64,000 bases of DNA from Micavibrio_A sp041655955 (lineage in GTDB: Bacteria > Pseudomonadota > Alphaproteobacteria > Micavibrionales > Micavibrionaceae): positions 496,001-560,000 of the forward strand of contig JBBAEN010000002.1 in the NCBI GenBank assembly GCA_041655955.1, given 5' to 3'. The notes below the pieces were generated by a model. It worked only from the letters and a program-made list of their open reading frames with translations. It searched no databases and was not told the DNA's origin. Position 1 is the stretch's first letter. Each line of letters opens with the position of its first letter. The translations under genes were made by a program, and so were the position numbers. Shown in pieces: positions 26,341 to 33,728 of this stretch.

Positions 26341-26763
26341 GGTCTGGTCTTTCGTGTAAATCTCTATGTTTCAATTGCAGTTTCTTGGAAGAAGGGCCGT
26401 CCTGCGCGCAAGGGCGCAGGGCCGGTATAATGGCGCTATGCCATGTCCGGAGGCCTGATGCGGCAGCGGCGCAGGAAATAATCGGGAATTTTTGCTTCCA
26501 TGGCGCGGCTTTTACAGGGATTTGACGGAAAAGGCCAGTAAAATCATGCTATTTGCCAAGGCGGCCATGCTTGTTTTCCCGCCCCTGCTCAATAAAGGGC
26601 GCATTGCGCCGCCATTCAGGCTGGAGGACGTATCCTTTAAGTCCGGCGATTTTGGCGGGCAGTGGGACGCCGGTTTTGCAGGCCGCAAGCACGGGTGCGG
26701 AGCGTGTGGGCGGGGCCTTATCGGGCAGGCGGGGCATTATAGAGAATGCACCCGCCCGGGGCT
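26341..26763. other. Gene-poor gap upstream of typA
   Basis: I find no convincing gene. A plus-strand open frame of 91 codons (26492-26767) and an antisense frame of 62 codons (26549-26737) exist, but neither has a ribosome site, recognisable domain or clear coding character. The left part must contain the typA promoter. A GCGCAAGGGCGC inverted repeat lies near 26408. Confidence 0.4.
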
Positions 26764-26907
26764 TTAAAAATCAATGCATCTTCCGTCTTTTTCCCAATCG
26801 CCGTAGCGGACGGGGTCGGGGCCGTCCCGGCCACCTGTTTCCGCCGGTTTTTGCGGAGATGCGGGTGCTTTTTCGCCTTTAGGGGCTTTATCTGCGTCTT
26901 TGGTCAT
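26764..26907 (-). CDS. SdhAF4-like succinate dehydrogenase assembly factor (DUF1674)
   Basis: This short protein has 47 residues from the ATG at 26907. The C-terminal half carries the diagnostic DUF1674 block GGRDGPDPVRYGDWEKDGR, ending in CIDF; the N-terminal half is charged and probably disordered. Family members bind the flavinylated SdhA before assembly of complex II. A -10-like TATAGT (minus strand) ends 7 nt before the ATG with no ribosome site, suggesting a leaderless mRNA. It is divergent from aroQ by 40 bp and close to rsmB, a neighbourhood seen in alphaproteobacteria. Confidence 0.85.
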   Translation of the reverse strand: MTKDADKAPKGEKAPASPQKPAETGGRDGPDPVRYGDWEKDGRCIDF

Positions 26908-26947
26908 GGCAAAGACTATATATCGGTAACCTTCACCTGGAAAGACC

Positions 26948-27238
26948 ATGCAGATACTTGCCCCTTACCGCGCCCGCATTGACGCTTTGGATGACCGGAT
27001 AATCGATCTTCTGGCCGAGAGGACGGGGATTATCCGCGAGGTTGCGGCCGTGAAAAAGGAGCATAACATCCCTTCCGTCCTGCCCGATCGCGTAGAAGAG
27101 GTTATCGGGCGCTGCGCCGCCCGTGCGGCGGCCAAAGGAATGGAGGCGGATCTGGCGCGCGTGCTTTATGCCGAGATCGTGCGGCGGGCCTGCGCGCTTG
27201 AAGACGCCATCATGGAAAAAGAAGCGGGGGAATCATGA
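26948..27238 (+). CDS. aroQ: Chorismate mutase, AroQ type
   Basis: This 96-residue all-helical protein has the AroQ-alpha pattern. Helix 1 contains RARIDALDDRIIDLLAERT (the active-site Arg near the N-terminus). VAAVKKEHN supplies the catalytic Lys, PDRVEEVIGR the next helix, and the C-terminal helix ends with LYAEIVRRACALEDAI. It converts chorismate to prephenate for Phe/Tyr synthesis. GGAAAG precedes the ATG, which is divergent from sdhAF4. Its TGA overlaps the rsmB ATG by 4 nt (ATGA). Confidence 0.88.
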   Translation: MQILAPYRARIDALDDRIIDLLAERTGIIREVAAVKKEHNIPSVLPDRVEEVIGRCAARAAAKGMEADLARVLYAEIVRRACALEDAIMEKEAGES

Positions 27239-28569
27239 CGCCGCAGCTTGATTTGCTGGCAAGCGACCTGCCGGACGGCCTCGCCCCGCGGGAAGCGGCG
27301 CTTTCCATTCTGGAGCAGGTTCTGCGGCAGAAGAAAATGCTCGATATGGTTCTGGAGCGCGATGAAAAATTTAAGGCGCTTGACCCCCGCGATCGCGCCC
27401 TTGCCCGCATGATGGCGGCGACCGCCCTGCGCCGCAAGGGCCAGCTTGACGATTTGATTGCCCGCGCTATCGACAAGGAAGCGCCGCGCCCCGAAAAGCT
27501 CAAATGGATTCTCTATCTCGGTATCACCCAGATCCTTTTTATGGATGTGCCGAACCACGCCGCCGTCGATACGGCGGTCAAGCTGACCGCGCAGGAAGGC
27601 ATGGAGGGGAAAAAAGCTTTCATCAACGCGATCCTCCGCCGCATGACCAATGAAGGCCGCGCATGGCTTGACGCGCAGGACGAAGCGGCGCTGAACATCC
27701 CCCAATGGATTTACAGGCAATGGATGGAAGATTACGGGCTGGTGCGCGCAAAAGACATTGCGAAAGCGTCGCTGGCGGAGGCGGCGCTGGATATAACGCT
27801 CAAAGACCCCTCAACCGTCAAAACATGGGCCGCGCGGCTGGAGGCGGAAATTCTTTCCACCGGTTCGCTCCGCCGCGCCGGCGGCGGCCATGTCCGCGCC
27901 CTTGACGGGTATGAAGACGGCGCATGGTGGATTCAGGATGCGTCCAGCGCGCTGCCCGTCAAACTGATGGGCGATCTCACGGGGAAGAAAGTCCTCGATC
28001 TGTGCGCCGCGCCCGGCGGCAAAACGATGCAGCTCGCGGCGGCGGGGGCGCAGGTCACGGCGCTTGACCGCTCCGCCGCCCGCATGGCCCAGCTTGCGGA
28101 AAATCTTCGCCGCATCGGTCTCGAAGACAGGGTGCAGACGATTATCGAAGACGGCACGGTGTGGACGCCCCGCGGGCTTTTCGACATTGTCCTCCTCGAT
28201 GCGCCGTGCAGTGCGACGGGGACGATCCGCCGCCATCCCGATTTGCTGCATTTAAAGGCGGAAAAGGATCAGGCGGGGCTGATGGGGGTGCAGGAAAGGC
28301 TTCTCGCCCACGCGCCGGATTTGCTGGAGGCCGGCGGCATGCTCGTTTACTGCACCTGTTCCCTGCAAAAGGCCGAAGGGGAGCGGCAGGTGGACAAATT
28401 CCTTGCCGGCCGCCCTGATTTCAAACGCGTTCCCGTCCGCCGCGAGGAATTTGGCGGGACGGACGGTTTCGTGAACGGCGCGGGCGATGTCCGCATCTTC
28501 CCCTACCTGCTGAAGGAACAGGGCGGCATGGATGGATTTTTTATCAGCCGGCTGCGCAAAACGGCGTGA
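27235..28569 (+). CDS. rsmB: 16S rRNA (cytosine-967-C5)-methyltransferase RsmB
   Basis: This 444-residue protein has an N-terminal NusB-like RNA-binding domain (about residues 20-150). It is followed by a Rossmann methyltransferase with KVLDLCAAPGGKTMQLA (SAM motif I), LDAPCSATG (motif IV, containing one conserved Cys) and VYCTCSLQ (motif VI, the catalytic Cys). This order defines the RsmB/Sun family. It methylates C967 of 16S rRNA. The start overlaps aroQ. A hairpin-rich segment and an unrelated RNA element follow before the next gene. Confidence 0.95.
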   Translation: MTPQLDLLASDLPDGLAPREAALSILEQVLRQKKMLDMVLERDEKFKALDPRDRALARMMAATALRRKGQLDDLIARAIDKEAPRPEKLKWILYLGITQILFMDVPNHAAVDTAVKLTAQEGMEGKKAFINAILRRMTNEGRAWLDAQDEAALNIPQWIYRQWMEDYGLVRAKDIAKASLAEAALDITLKDPSTVKTWAARLEAEILSTGSLRRAGGGHVRALDGYEDGAWWIQDASSALPVKLMGDLTGKKVLDLCAAPGGKTMQLAAAGAQVTALDRSAARMAQLAENLRRIGLEDRVQTIIEDGTVWTPRGLFDIVLLDAPCSATGTIRRHPDLLHLKAEKDQAGLMGVQERLLAHAPDLLEAGGMLVYCTCSLQKAEGERQVDKFLAGRPDFKRVPVRREEFGGTDGFVNGAGDVRIFPYLLKEQGGMDGFFISRLRKTA

Positions 28570-28616
28570 CGGGCGCCGGGCGCGGCGCGCGCATGAAGGA
28601 GTGCGTATGGCGTGAT

Positions 28617-28666
28617 GCCGCTATGCGCCGCGCGTGGCACGATAGGAGCGCCACGCCGATAGCGGC
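28617..28666. repeat. Nested inverted repeat after rsmB
   Basis: GCCGCTAT (28617-28624) pairs with ATAGCGGC (28659-28666), enclosing GTGGC (28634-28638) and GCCAC (28650-28654). TTTGCGCGGCCTTTTT follows on the plus strand, so it may act as the rsmB terminator or an RNA end structure. Confidence 0.55.
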
Positions 28667-28723
28667 TTTGCGCGGCCTTTTCCGCCTTTCCCTCGTAATC
28701 AAGACCTGTTAGGCTTTTCCCGT

Positions 28724-28916
28724 GCATCCGTTTGGATGCGCCGGGCCTTCAAAAACCCGCTATCATCGGTGACGTAACCGGATTTTACGTCGCTTCTCGG
28801 CCCAAGGCCGGGGGGCGGCGGCGTATGTCCAAGGCTTCACGGCTTAAAGGCCGTCGCGGTCGTATGATAGCGGCTTTTGAACTCCCGGCCACCAGAGGAT
28901 TCCTCTGGTGGTTTTT
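28724..28916 (+). ncRNA. Structured RNA element, copy 1 (riboswitch/attenuator-like leader)
   Basis: The element begins with a hairpin GCATCC-GTTT-GGATGC (28724-28739) and GGGCCTTC plus an A tract. A closing stem CCGCTATCAT (28757-28766) with ATGATAGCGG (28864-28873) then encloses three parts. These are hairpin P2 GACGTAA/TTACGTC (28771-28777 with 28785-28791), hairpin P3 (28793-28802 with 28806-28815), and the core GCGTATGTCC (28821-28830) followed by TTAAAGG (28844-28850). After the closing stem, CTCCCGGCC (28882-28890) can pair with the P3 3' strand GGCCGGGGG and so displace P3. A terminator follows, then the pilin-like gene. The same layout recurs at 32150-32340 with compensatory changes. 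I do not recognise the class. Confidence 0.7.
28889..28916 (+). terminator. Intrinsic terminator in the leader of the pilin-like gene
   Basis: CCACCAGAGG (28889-28898) pairs perfectly with CCTCTGGTGG (28902-28911) and is followed by TTTTTC. Its first two bases overlap the switch strand at 28882-28890. It lies only 32 nt before the ATG of the downstream gene, so it must be read through, or bypassed, for that gene to be expressed; this fits attenuation. Confidence 0.85.
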
Positions 28917-28947
28917 CTTTGGGCTTTTTTGCAAAGGGGAGGAAACC

Positions 28948-29670
28948 ATGCGCCGATTGTCCGAACGCTATCCAGCCGATTGCGGCGGCGTCCTTGTCTG
29001 GATATTGATCGCCGTCGCCCTGTTCGCCGCCTTGTCCTACGCCATGATGCGGGACGGCGGCACGGGAAGCGCCACCGGCATAATGGGCGAGGCGCAGGCA
29101 AAGCTCTACGCGGCGGAAATCATCGCGCACCACGATGCGGTGCGGTCGGCGGTGCAGCGTCTTCGCATACGCGGCTGTAGCGACACGGATATCAGTTTTC
29201 AAAACGCGATACAGGGGTGGACCAACCCCACCGCGCCGCAGGATAAATCCTGTCATGTCTATGAACCCTCCGGAGGCGGCCTGACCTATGCGCTGTTTCC
29301 GCCGGAAGGGGCGCTGGATGCCTCTAAAAAGACGGGAAGCATGTATCAAAAACCTTATCCCAATGCGGGGTATCAATTCTATCAGGTGGGAACCGATCTG
29401 AACGACCTGGCCTTTCAGAATAACTGGATCCGGCGCGAGGTCTGTATCCAGATCAACCAGATGCTGGGCATAGATAATCCGGGCGGGGAGCCGCCGCGGG
29501 AAATAAACGATGCTGCCGCCCTTATTTTTGTCGGAGTGTACGGCCCGAATGTCGCCGACACGATCGGCGACGATGCGGGGAGCGGGCTTGCGGGCAAAAG
29601 GGCTTTTTGCCGCTGGAGCGGGGCAGAAGTAAGTAATTATCAATACAACCAGATTTTGATCGCCCGCTGA
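28948..29670 (+). CDS. Pilin-like single-helix surface/secreted protein
   Basis: The start at 28948 has AAAGGGGAGG 5 nt upstream; longer in-frame extension runs through the terminator and is rejected. The 240-residue product has a short charged N-terminus, a Cys-Gly-Gly and one hydrophobic helix (GGVLVWILIAVALFAALSY, about residues 13-31). It continues with an extracytoplasmic domain holding several Cys (RGCSDTD, DKSCHVY, EVCIQ, RAFCRW), likely disulphides. It ends in NYQYNQILIAR. The N-terminal layout resembles type IV pilin-like or pseudopilin proteins and also the N-terminus of the 1260-residue fibre protein. No prepilin cleavage motif of textbook form is evident. Function unknown. Confidence 0.7.
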   Translation: MRRLSERYPADCGGVLVWILIAVALFAALSYAMMRDGGTGSATGIMGEAQAKLYAAEIIAHHDAVRSAVQRLRIRGCSDTDISFQNAIQGWTNPTAPQDKSCHVYEPSGGGLTYALFPPEGALDASKKTGSMYQKPYPNAGYQFYQVGTDLNDLAFQNNWIRREVCIQINQMLGIDNPGGEPPREINDAAALIFVGVYGPNVADTIGDDAGSGLAGKRAFCRWSGAEVSNYQYNQILIAR

Positions 29671-29797
29671 CGTCCTTTTTGAGAAATTATCAAAAAAGAG
29701 GCCCCCTCTCATTGCCCTGTGGATAAATCGTCGGTAGAATATTGATTCGGGGAACGCCTCCCTACCTCTCGCCCTTTTAAAATCAAAGCTTTAGAAG

Positions 29798-30460
29798 ATG
29801 TCCCGCACACTTAAAATTGCGCCCTCCATCCTGTCGTCCGATTTTTCGAAACTCGGTGCGGAGATTGCCGCCATCGACGCGGCGGGGGCGGATTATATCC
29901 ATCTCGACGTGATGGACGGGCATTTCGTCCCCAATATCACTTTCGGCCCGCCGGTGGTAAAGACCGTGCGCGGGGCCTCCAAGAAGATTTTCGATTGTCA
30001 TTTGATGATCGCCCCGTGCGATCCGTATCTGGAGGCCTTTGCCGAAGCCGGCGCGGACATCATCACCATCCACGCGGAAAGCGGCCCGCATTATCACCGC
30101 TCGCTTCAGGCCATCAAGGCGCTCGGCAAAAAAGCGGGGCTTGCGCTCAATCCGGCGACGCCGGTGGAGGTGCTGGATCATGTGATGGATATTGTCGATC
30201 TCGTCCTTGTCATGACCGTCAATCCGGGTTTCGGCGGGCAAGCCTATATTCCGCTGGAAGATAAAATCCGCGCCGTGCGCGCGCGCATTGACGCGGCGGG
30301 CCGCCCCATAGATCTCGAAGTCGATGGCGGGATTACACCCGCAACGGCGGGGCAGGTTATCGCGGCGGGCGCGGATGTCCTCGTCGCCGGAACCGCCGTC
30401 TTTAAAAACGGCCCCGATCATTATGCGGCAAGCATTGCAGCTTTGAGAGGCGCGGGATGA
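29798..30460 (+). CDS. rpe: Ribulose-phosphate 3-epimerase
   Basis: This 220-residue TIM-barrel enzyme has the family motifs APSILSSDFSKL, HLDVMDGHFVPN (metal-binding His and catalytic Asp), MTVNPGFGGQ and EVDGGITPATA (second catalytic Asp). It interconverts ribulose-5-phosphate and xylulose-5-phosphate in the pentose phosphate/Calvin pathways, using a divalent metal. The heparinase-family gene starts within its last codon (ATGA overlap), an arrangement common in alphaproteobacteria. Confidence 0.97.
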   Translation: MSRTLKIAPSILSSDFSKLGAEIAAIDAAGADYIHLDVMDGHFVPNITFGPPVVKTVRGASKKIFDCHLMIAPCDPYLEAFAEAGADIITIHAESGPHYHRSLQAIKALGKKAGLALNPATPVEVLDHVMDIVDLVLVMTVNPGFGGQAYIPLEDKIRAVRARIDAAGRPIDLEVDGGITPATAGQVIAAGADVLVAGTAVFKNGPDHYAASIAALRGAG

Positions 30461-32106
30461 GCAATTATCTTTTGCAATCCGTCCGCAAAAAAATGCGCCG
30501 CGGTGTGCATGCCATAGCCTGCAGCAAAATCGTCGATAAATGGAAGCTTGCGGGGACGATCCCCGAAAGGCTCGTCATGTGCCCGCCCGATCCGTGGAAA
30601 GGGTCGGCGGAACGCGCACGCTGGCTTATCCATGGCGGTATTTTCACGCTCGAAGGCGCGCAGCTCGAACTGCACAACGCCAACTGGAGCCCCGAAGGCG
30701 TCGATGAAAGCTGGATAAAATATATCCACGGGTTCGAATGGCTGCGCGATCTTAAAACCCTTGGCGGGGATAAGGGGCGGCTGGCGGCACGGGCGATGAT
30801 CTCCAACTGGATGGAACAGCATCCGCATTTCGATGAAACCTGTTGGCGCGCCGATATTCTGGGCCTGCGCCTGTCCAACTGGCTTTCTTCATTCACCTTT
30901 TTCGGCGAATCCGCGTCCGAAGAATTTCAGGAATGTTTTTATATCAGCCTCGCGCGGCAGGTGCGGCATTTGGCGCGGGCGACGCCGGGCAATCTTTCCG
31001 GCATAGCCTTGCTGCAGGCCATACGCGGCCTTGCCTATGCCGGCCTTGCGATGGAGGGGCGCGAGCCTTTGCTGGAACAGGCGCTGACGTTGCTCCATAA
31101 GGAAATCGGCAGGCAAATCCTTTCCGACGGCGGCCATGTATCGCGCAGCCCGCAGCAATTGCTCGAAGCCATTGTCATCCTTATCGACATCCGCGCCGCC
31201 TTGCGCCATGGCGGCTATCCTTGCCCGGAGCGGATTCAGCATGCGCTGGATCGCGCCGTGCCCGCGCTTCGTTTTTTCCGCCATACGGATCGCGGCCTCG
31301 CGCTTTTCAACGGCGCGCAGGAAGGCAAAGAGGATCTGATGAAACAGGTCTTGATGCAGGCCGGAAGCCGCGCCCGCACGCTTAATTCCCTGCCGCATAC
31401 GGGCTATGAGCGCATCGCCGTTGGCCGCGCTCTCATCCTGATGGATACGGGCAAGCCGCCCAAATGGCCGCATGACGTGACCTCGCACGCGGCGCCGCTG
31501 GCGTTCGAGATGAGCTATGGGCGCGAGCGCATCATCGTCAATTGCGGCACGCATCCCGCGAATGCGGACTGGCAGGATATGTTGCGCTTTACCGCGGCCC
31601 ATTCGACCGCCGTCATCGACGACCGCAACGCGTGCGAGATCCATAAGGACGGGACGCTTTCGCGCAAGCCTAAAAAAGTCACCTGCGACCGTGAAGACAA
31701 GATAGATATGGTTCTGGTGGACGCGTCCCATGACGGTTACGTTCCGGTCAACGGCATCACCCATCGCCGCCGCCTCTATCTCGCCGATCAGGGCAATGAT
31801 TTGCGCGGCGAGGATACGCTGACCTGCACGACGGGCCTCAACAGGCCGCATAGGATTGCGGTGCGGTTCCACCTCCACCCGAAAGTGGGCGTGTCGCTTA
31901 TCAAGGAAGATCAGGAAGCGATCCTTATCCTTCCCGGCGGCACGGGCTGGCGCTTCACCGCGTCCGGCGCGACGCTGGAGCTGGAGGAAAGCGTTTATCT
32001 CGGCGAAGGCATCCGCCCGCGCAAATCCAAACAGCTCGTCATCATGGCGCGGATGGACAGCGACATGGTGCAGATCAAATGGGCCTTGCAGCGCGAGCTG
32101 CTTTAG
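30457..32106 (+). CDS. Heparinase II/III-family protein
   Basis: This 549-residue protein has an N-terminal alpha/alpha-toroid-like region with RLSNWLSSFTFFG and DGGHVSRSPQQLLE. The latter is the typical heparinase II/III segment with the conserved Arg-Ser-Pro. A C-terminal beta-rich domain follows with FEMSYGRERIIVNCGTHPAN and HSTAVIDDRN. No signal peptide is visible although relatives act on acidic polysaccharides as lyases; alphaproteobacterial members next to rpe or purH are widespread and uncharacterised. It is translationally coupled to rpe. Confidence 0.85.
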   Translation: MSNYLLQSVRKKMRRGVHAIACSKIVDKWKLAGTIPERLVMCPPDPWKGSAERARWLIHGGIFTLEGAQLELHNANWSPEGVDESWIKYIHGFEWLRDLKTLGGDKGRLAARAMISNWMEQHPHFDETCWRADILGLRLSNWLSSFTFFGESASEEFQECFYISLARQVRHLARATPGNLSGIALLQAIRGLAYAGLAMEGREPLLEQALTLLHKEIGRQILSDGGHVSRSPQQLLEAIVILIDIRAALRHGGYPCPERIQHALDRAVPALRFFRHTDRGLALFNGAQEGKEDLMKQVLMQAGSRARTLNSLPHTGYERIAVGRALILMDTGKPPKWPHDVTSHAAPLAFEMSYGRERIIVNCGTHPANADWQDMLRFTAAHSTAVIDDRNACEIHKDGTLSRKPKKVTCDREDKIDMVLVDASHDGYVPVNGITHRRRLYLADQGNDLRGEDTLTCTTGLNRPHRIAVRFHLHPKVGVSLIKEDQEAILILPGGTGWRFTASGATLELEESVYLGEGIRPRKSKQLVIMARMDSDMVQIKWALQRELL

Positions 32107-32118
32107 CGCCGCTTTTCA

Positions 32119-32146
32119 TTGACAGGATCCGCCATATCTATAGACT
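32119..32146 (+). promoter_or_regulatory. Putative promoter of RNA element copy 2
   Basis: A consensus -35 TTGACA (32119-32124) is followed after 16 nt by TAGACT (32141-32146). It lies directly before the first hairpin of the RNA element, so the element probably has its own transcript. Confidence 0.5.
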
Positions 32147-32149
32147 GAT

Positions 32150-32340
32150 CCCGAAGCCGGAAAAAGCGGCTTCGGGGCCTAAGAAACCTCTCTCATAGCG
32201 GTGTGTGAGCCGTCACATCACTCCCTCGATCTCCGGTCGGGGAGGTGACAGCGTATGTCCAGTCCGCTCCGGCGGATAAAGGCTGGCACGGCCTTCTATG
32301 AGAGGCTTTCTTACTCCCCGATCATCAGAGAAGGGGGGGG
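32150..32340 (+). ncRNA. Structured RNA element, copy 2
   Basis: The order of parts matches copy 1 at 28724. A 5' hairpin CCCGAAGCCG/CGGCTTCGGG (32150-32159 with 32167-32176) is followed by GGGCCTAAG plus an A tract. A closing stem CTCTCATAG (32190-32198) with CTATGAGAG (32296-32304) encloses P3 CTCCC-T-CGATC (32221-32231) with GGTCGGGGAG (32235-32244), the identical core GCGTATGTCC (32251-32260), and GATAAAGG. The 3' strand CTCCCCGATC (32314-32323) pairs with GGTCGGGGAG without a bulge and can replace the P3 5' strand. The closing stem and the P3/switch strands differ from copy 1 at many bases yet keep pairing, which supports real structure. Confidence 0.7.
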
Positions 32341-32351
32341 CGTGAAAATTT

Positions 32352-32404
32352 CCATCCATACCGCGCCGGAAACAAGTATGGTTTCTGATATGGATGGCGT
32401 TTTT
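32352..32404 (+). terminator. Possible terminator after RNA element copy 2
   Basis: CCATCCATA (32352-32360) pairs with TATGGATGG (32389-32397), followed by CGTTTTTC. The long loop contains an alternative pairing CCATAC/GTATGG. It occupies the place of the terminator in copy 1, ahead of a ribosome site and ATGCGC. Confidence 0.5.
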
Positions 32405-32421
32405 CATGGGAAAGGAACACC

Positions 32422-32492
32422 ATGCGCTAATAATGCTACGCAAGCAGCGCTACATGGATAACTGGTTTTTCCAAGTCTTGATCGCGCGCTAA
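32422..32492 (+). pseudogene. Remnant of a pilin-like gene (both ends kept, middle lost)
   Basis: AAAGGA precedes ATGCGC at 32422, as GGGGAGG precedes ATGCGC at 28948 behind RNA copy 1, but the frame stops at once (TAATAA). In another frame a short end reads DNWFFQVLIAR-stop (32457-32492), closely matching the C-terminus NYQYNQILIAR of the intact pilin-like protein. The simplest reading is a paralogous gene whose interior was deleted. A 19-codon open frame (32433-32492) covers the tail and might still be translated. Confidence 0.5.
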
Positions 32493-32507
32493 AAAGCGAT
32501 TTCCGAC

Positions 32508-32536
32508 TTGGCGCGGGACGTATAGCGGCCTAATAT
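32508..32536 (+). promoter_or_regulatory. Putative leaderless promoter of ung
   Basis: TTGGCG (32508-32513), a 17-nt spacer and TAATAT (32531-32536), with the -10 ending 7 nt before the ung ATG. The -35 hexamer is identical to that before fieF. Confidence 0.5.
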
Positions 32537-32543
32537 CGCCCCT

Positions 32544-33227
32544 ATGACGCAATCCGCAATCAAACTTGAAAAAGACTGGCTTGAATTACTGGAGCCGGAA
32601 TTTGCGCAGCCTTACATGGCGCGCCTTAAGGAATTCCTTGAGGCCGAAAGAACCGCAGGCAAAATTATTTTTCCAAAGGGTGCGGATATTTTTAACGCGC
32701 TCAACACCACGCGCCTTACGGATGTGCGCGTCGTCATTATCGGGCAGGATCCCTATCACGGGCCGGGGCAGGCGCACGGGCTTTCCTTTTCCGTGCCGAA
32801 AGGCATCCCGCTTCCGCCTTCCTTGCAGAATATCTATAAGGAAATAGAGGCCGAATACGGCGTGAAAATGCCGCGCACGGGCGATCTGACGGGCTGGGCG
32901 GAACAGGGCGTCCTGCTTTTGAACGCGACCCTGACCGTGCAAAGCGGGATGGCGGGGTCGCACCAGAAAAAGGGCTGGGAAGAATTCACCGACGCCGTTA
33001 TCCGCGCCGTGAACGAACGCTGCGAACATGTCGTGTTCCTCTTATGGGGCGCCTATGCGCAAAAAAAAGGCGCGATTATCGACCGCGCGCGTCATTATGT
33101 GCTGCAATCACCGCACCCTTCGCCGCTTTCGGCCCATCGCGGCTTTCTGGGCAACGGCCATTTCAAAAAGGCCAATGCGTATTTGGCGGCTCATGGCAAG
33201 AGTCCCGTGGACTGGCGGGCGGTTTAG
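32544..33227 (+). CDS. ung: Uracil-DNA glycosylase, family 1
   Basis: This 227-residue protein has the family-1 motifs: GQDPYHGPGQAHGLSFSVP with the water-activating Asp (D69), LLLNATLTV, and HPSPLSAHRGFLG containing the catalytic His and DNA-intercalation loop. It removes uracil from DNA after cytosine deamination or dUTP incorporation. There is no ribosome site; a promoter-like element ends 7 nt before the ATG. It converges on a small secreted protein gene only 3 nt after its stop. Confidence 0.97.
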   Translation: MTQSAIKLEKDWLELLEPEFAQPYMARLKEFLEAERTAGKIIFPKGADIFNALNTTRLTDVRVVIIGQDPYHGPGQAHGLSFSVPKGIPLPPSLQNIYKEIEAEYGVKMPRTGDLTGWAEQGVLLLNATLTVQSGMAGSHQKKGWEEFTDAVIRAVNERCEHVVFLLWGAYAQKKGAIIDRARHYVLQSPHPSPLSAHRGFLGNGHFKKANAYLAAHGKSPVDWRAV

Positions 33228-33230
33228 TTG

Positions 33231-33527
33231 TTATTTCAGCCCGATTTCCATGCAGGCATTCACCGCCGCCTGACGTGTCCCTAGCGGTGTCGCCTTGTCT
33301 TGTCCAATCGCCACAAATTCGTGCCCGGCGGAATCTTCGAGCGGCACGATCTGAACGCTTTCCCCGTTGCTGGAGCAGGTGATGTGATTGACCTTGCCGT
33401 TGAAGAAATCATTTATATGAGTATCCGTTAGGACAGGATCGGCCATGACGGGCGCTGGCGCGGCTTGTGCGCCGGGGATGGTTGAAAGCCCGGTAGCGGC
33501 TGCAAGGTACAATGTGGTCAGTTTCAT
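33231..33527 (-). CDS. Small secreted protein of unknown function
   Basis: This 98-residue product starts with a clear Sec signal peptide (MKLTTLYLAAATGLSTIPGA, cleavage probably after AQA). The mature part has two Cys (ITCSSN, NACMEIG) that could form a disulphide and an acidic/polar character. No family is recognised. GGGGATC precedes the ATG. It ends 3 nt from the ung stop, tail to tail. Confidence 0.7.
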   Translation of the reverse strand: MKLTTLYLAAATGLSTIPGAQAAPAPVMADPVLTDTHINDFFNGKVNHITCSSNGESVQIVPLEDSAGHEFVAIGQDKATPLGTRQAAVNACMEIGLK

Positions 33528-33728
33528 AGCGATCCCCGTTTCAATTTATCTTGGCTCATCCTATCGTAATTATGGATATGAGTGCAAATTAAGGCATAAA
33601 GCCTCGCTAAATGTTCTTTCTTTGTTCTCAAGTTGATGCTATAGGTTATTTTAGTAAGCGGCGGAGCCTTGCCCGCGTCTGATCGCCAGAATTTTAACTA
33701 TCTATTTGAAAATAAAGTAAGAAATCCC

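Noticed and set aside
26492..26767. 91-codon plus-strand open frame upstream of sdhAF4
   Set aside because: No ribosome site, no domain, and it overlaps the stop of the real sdhAF4 gene on the other strand.
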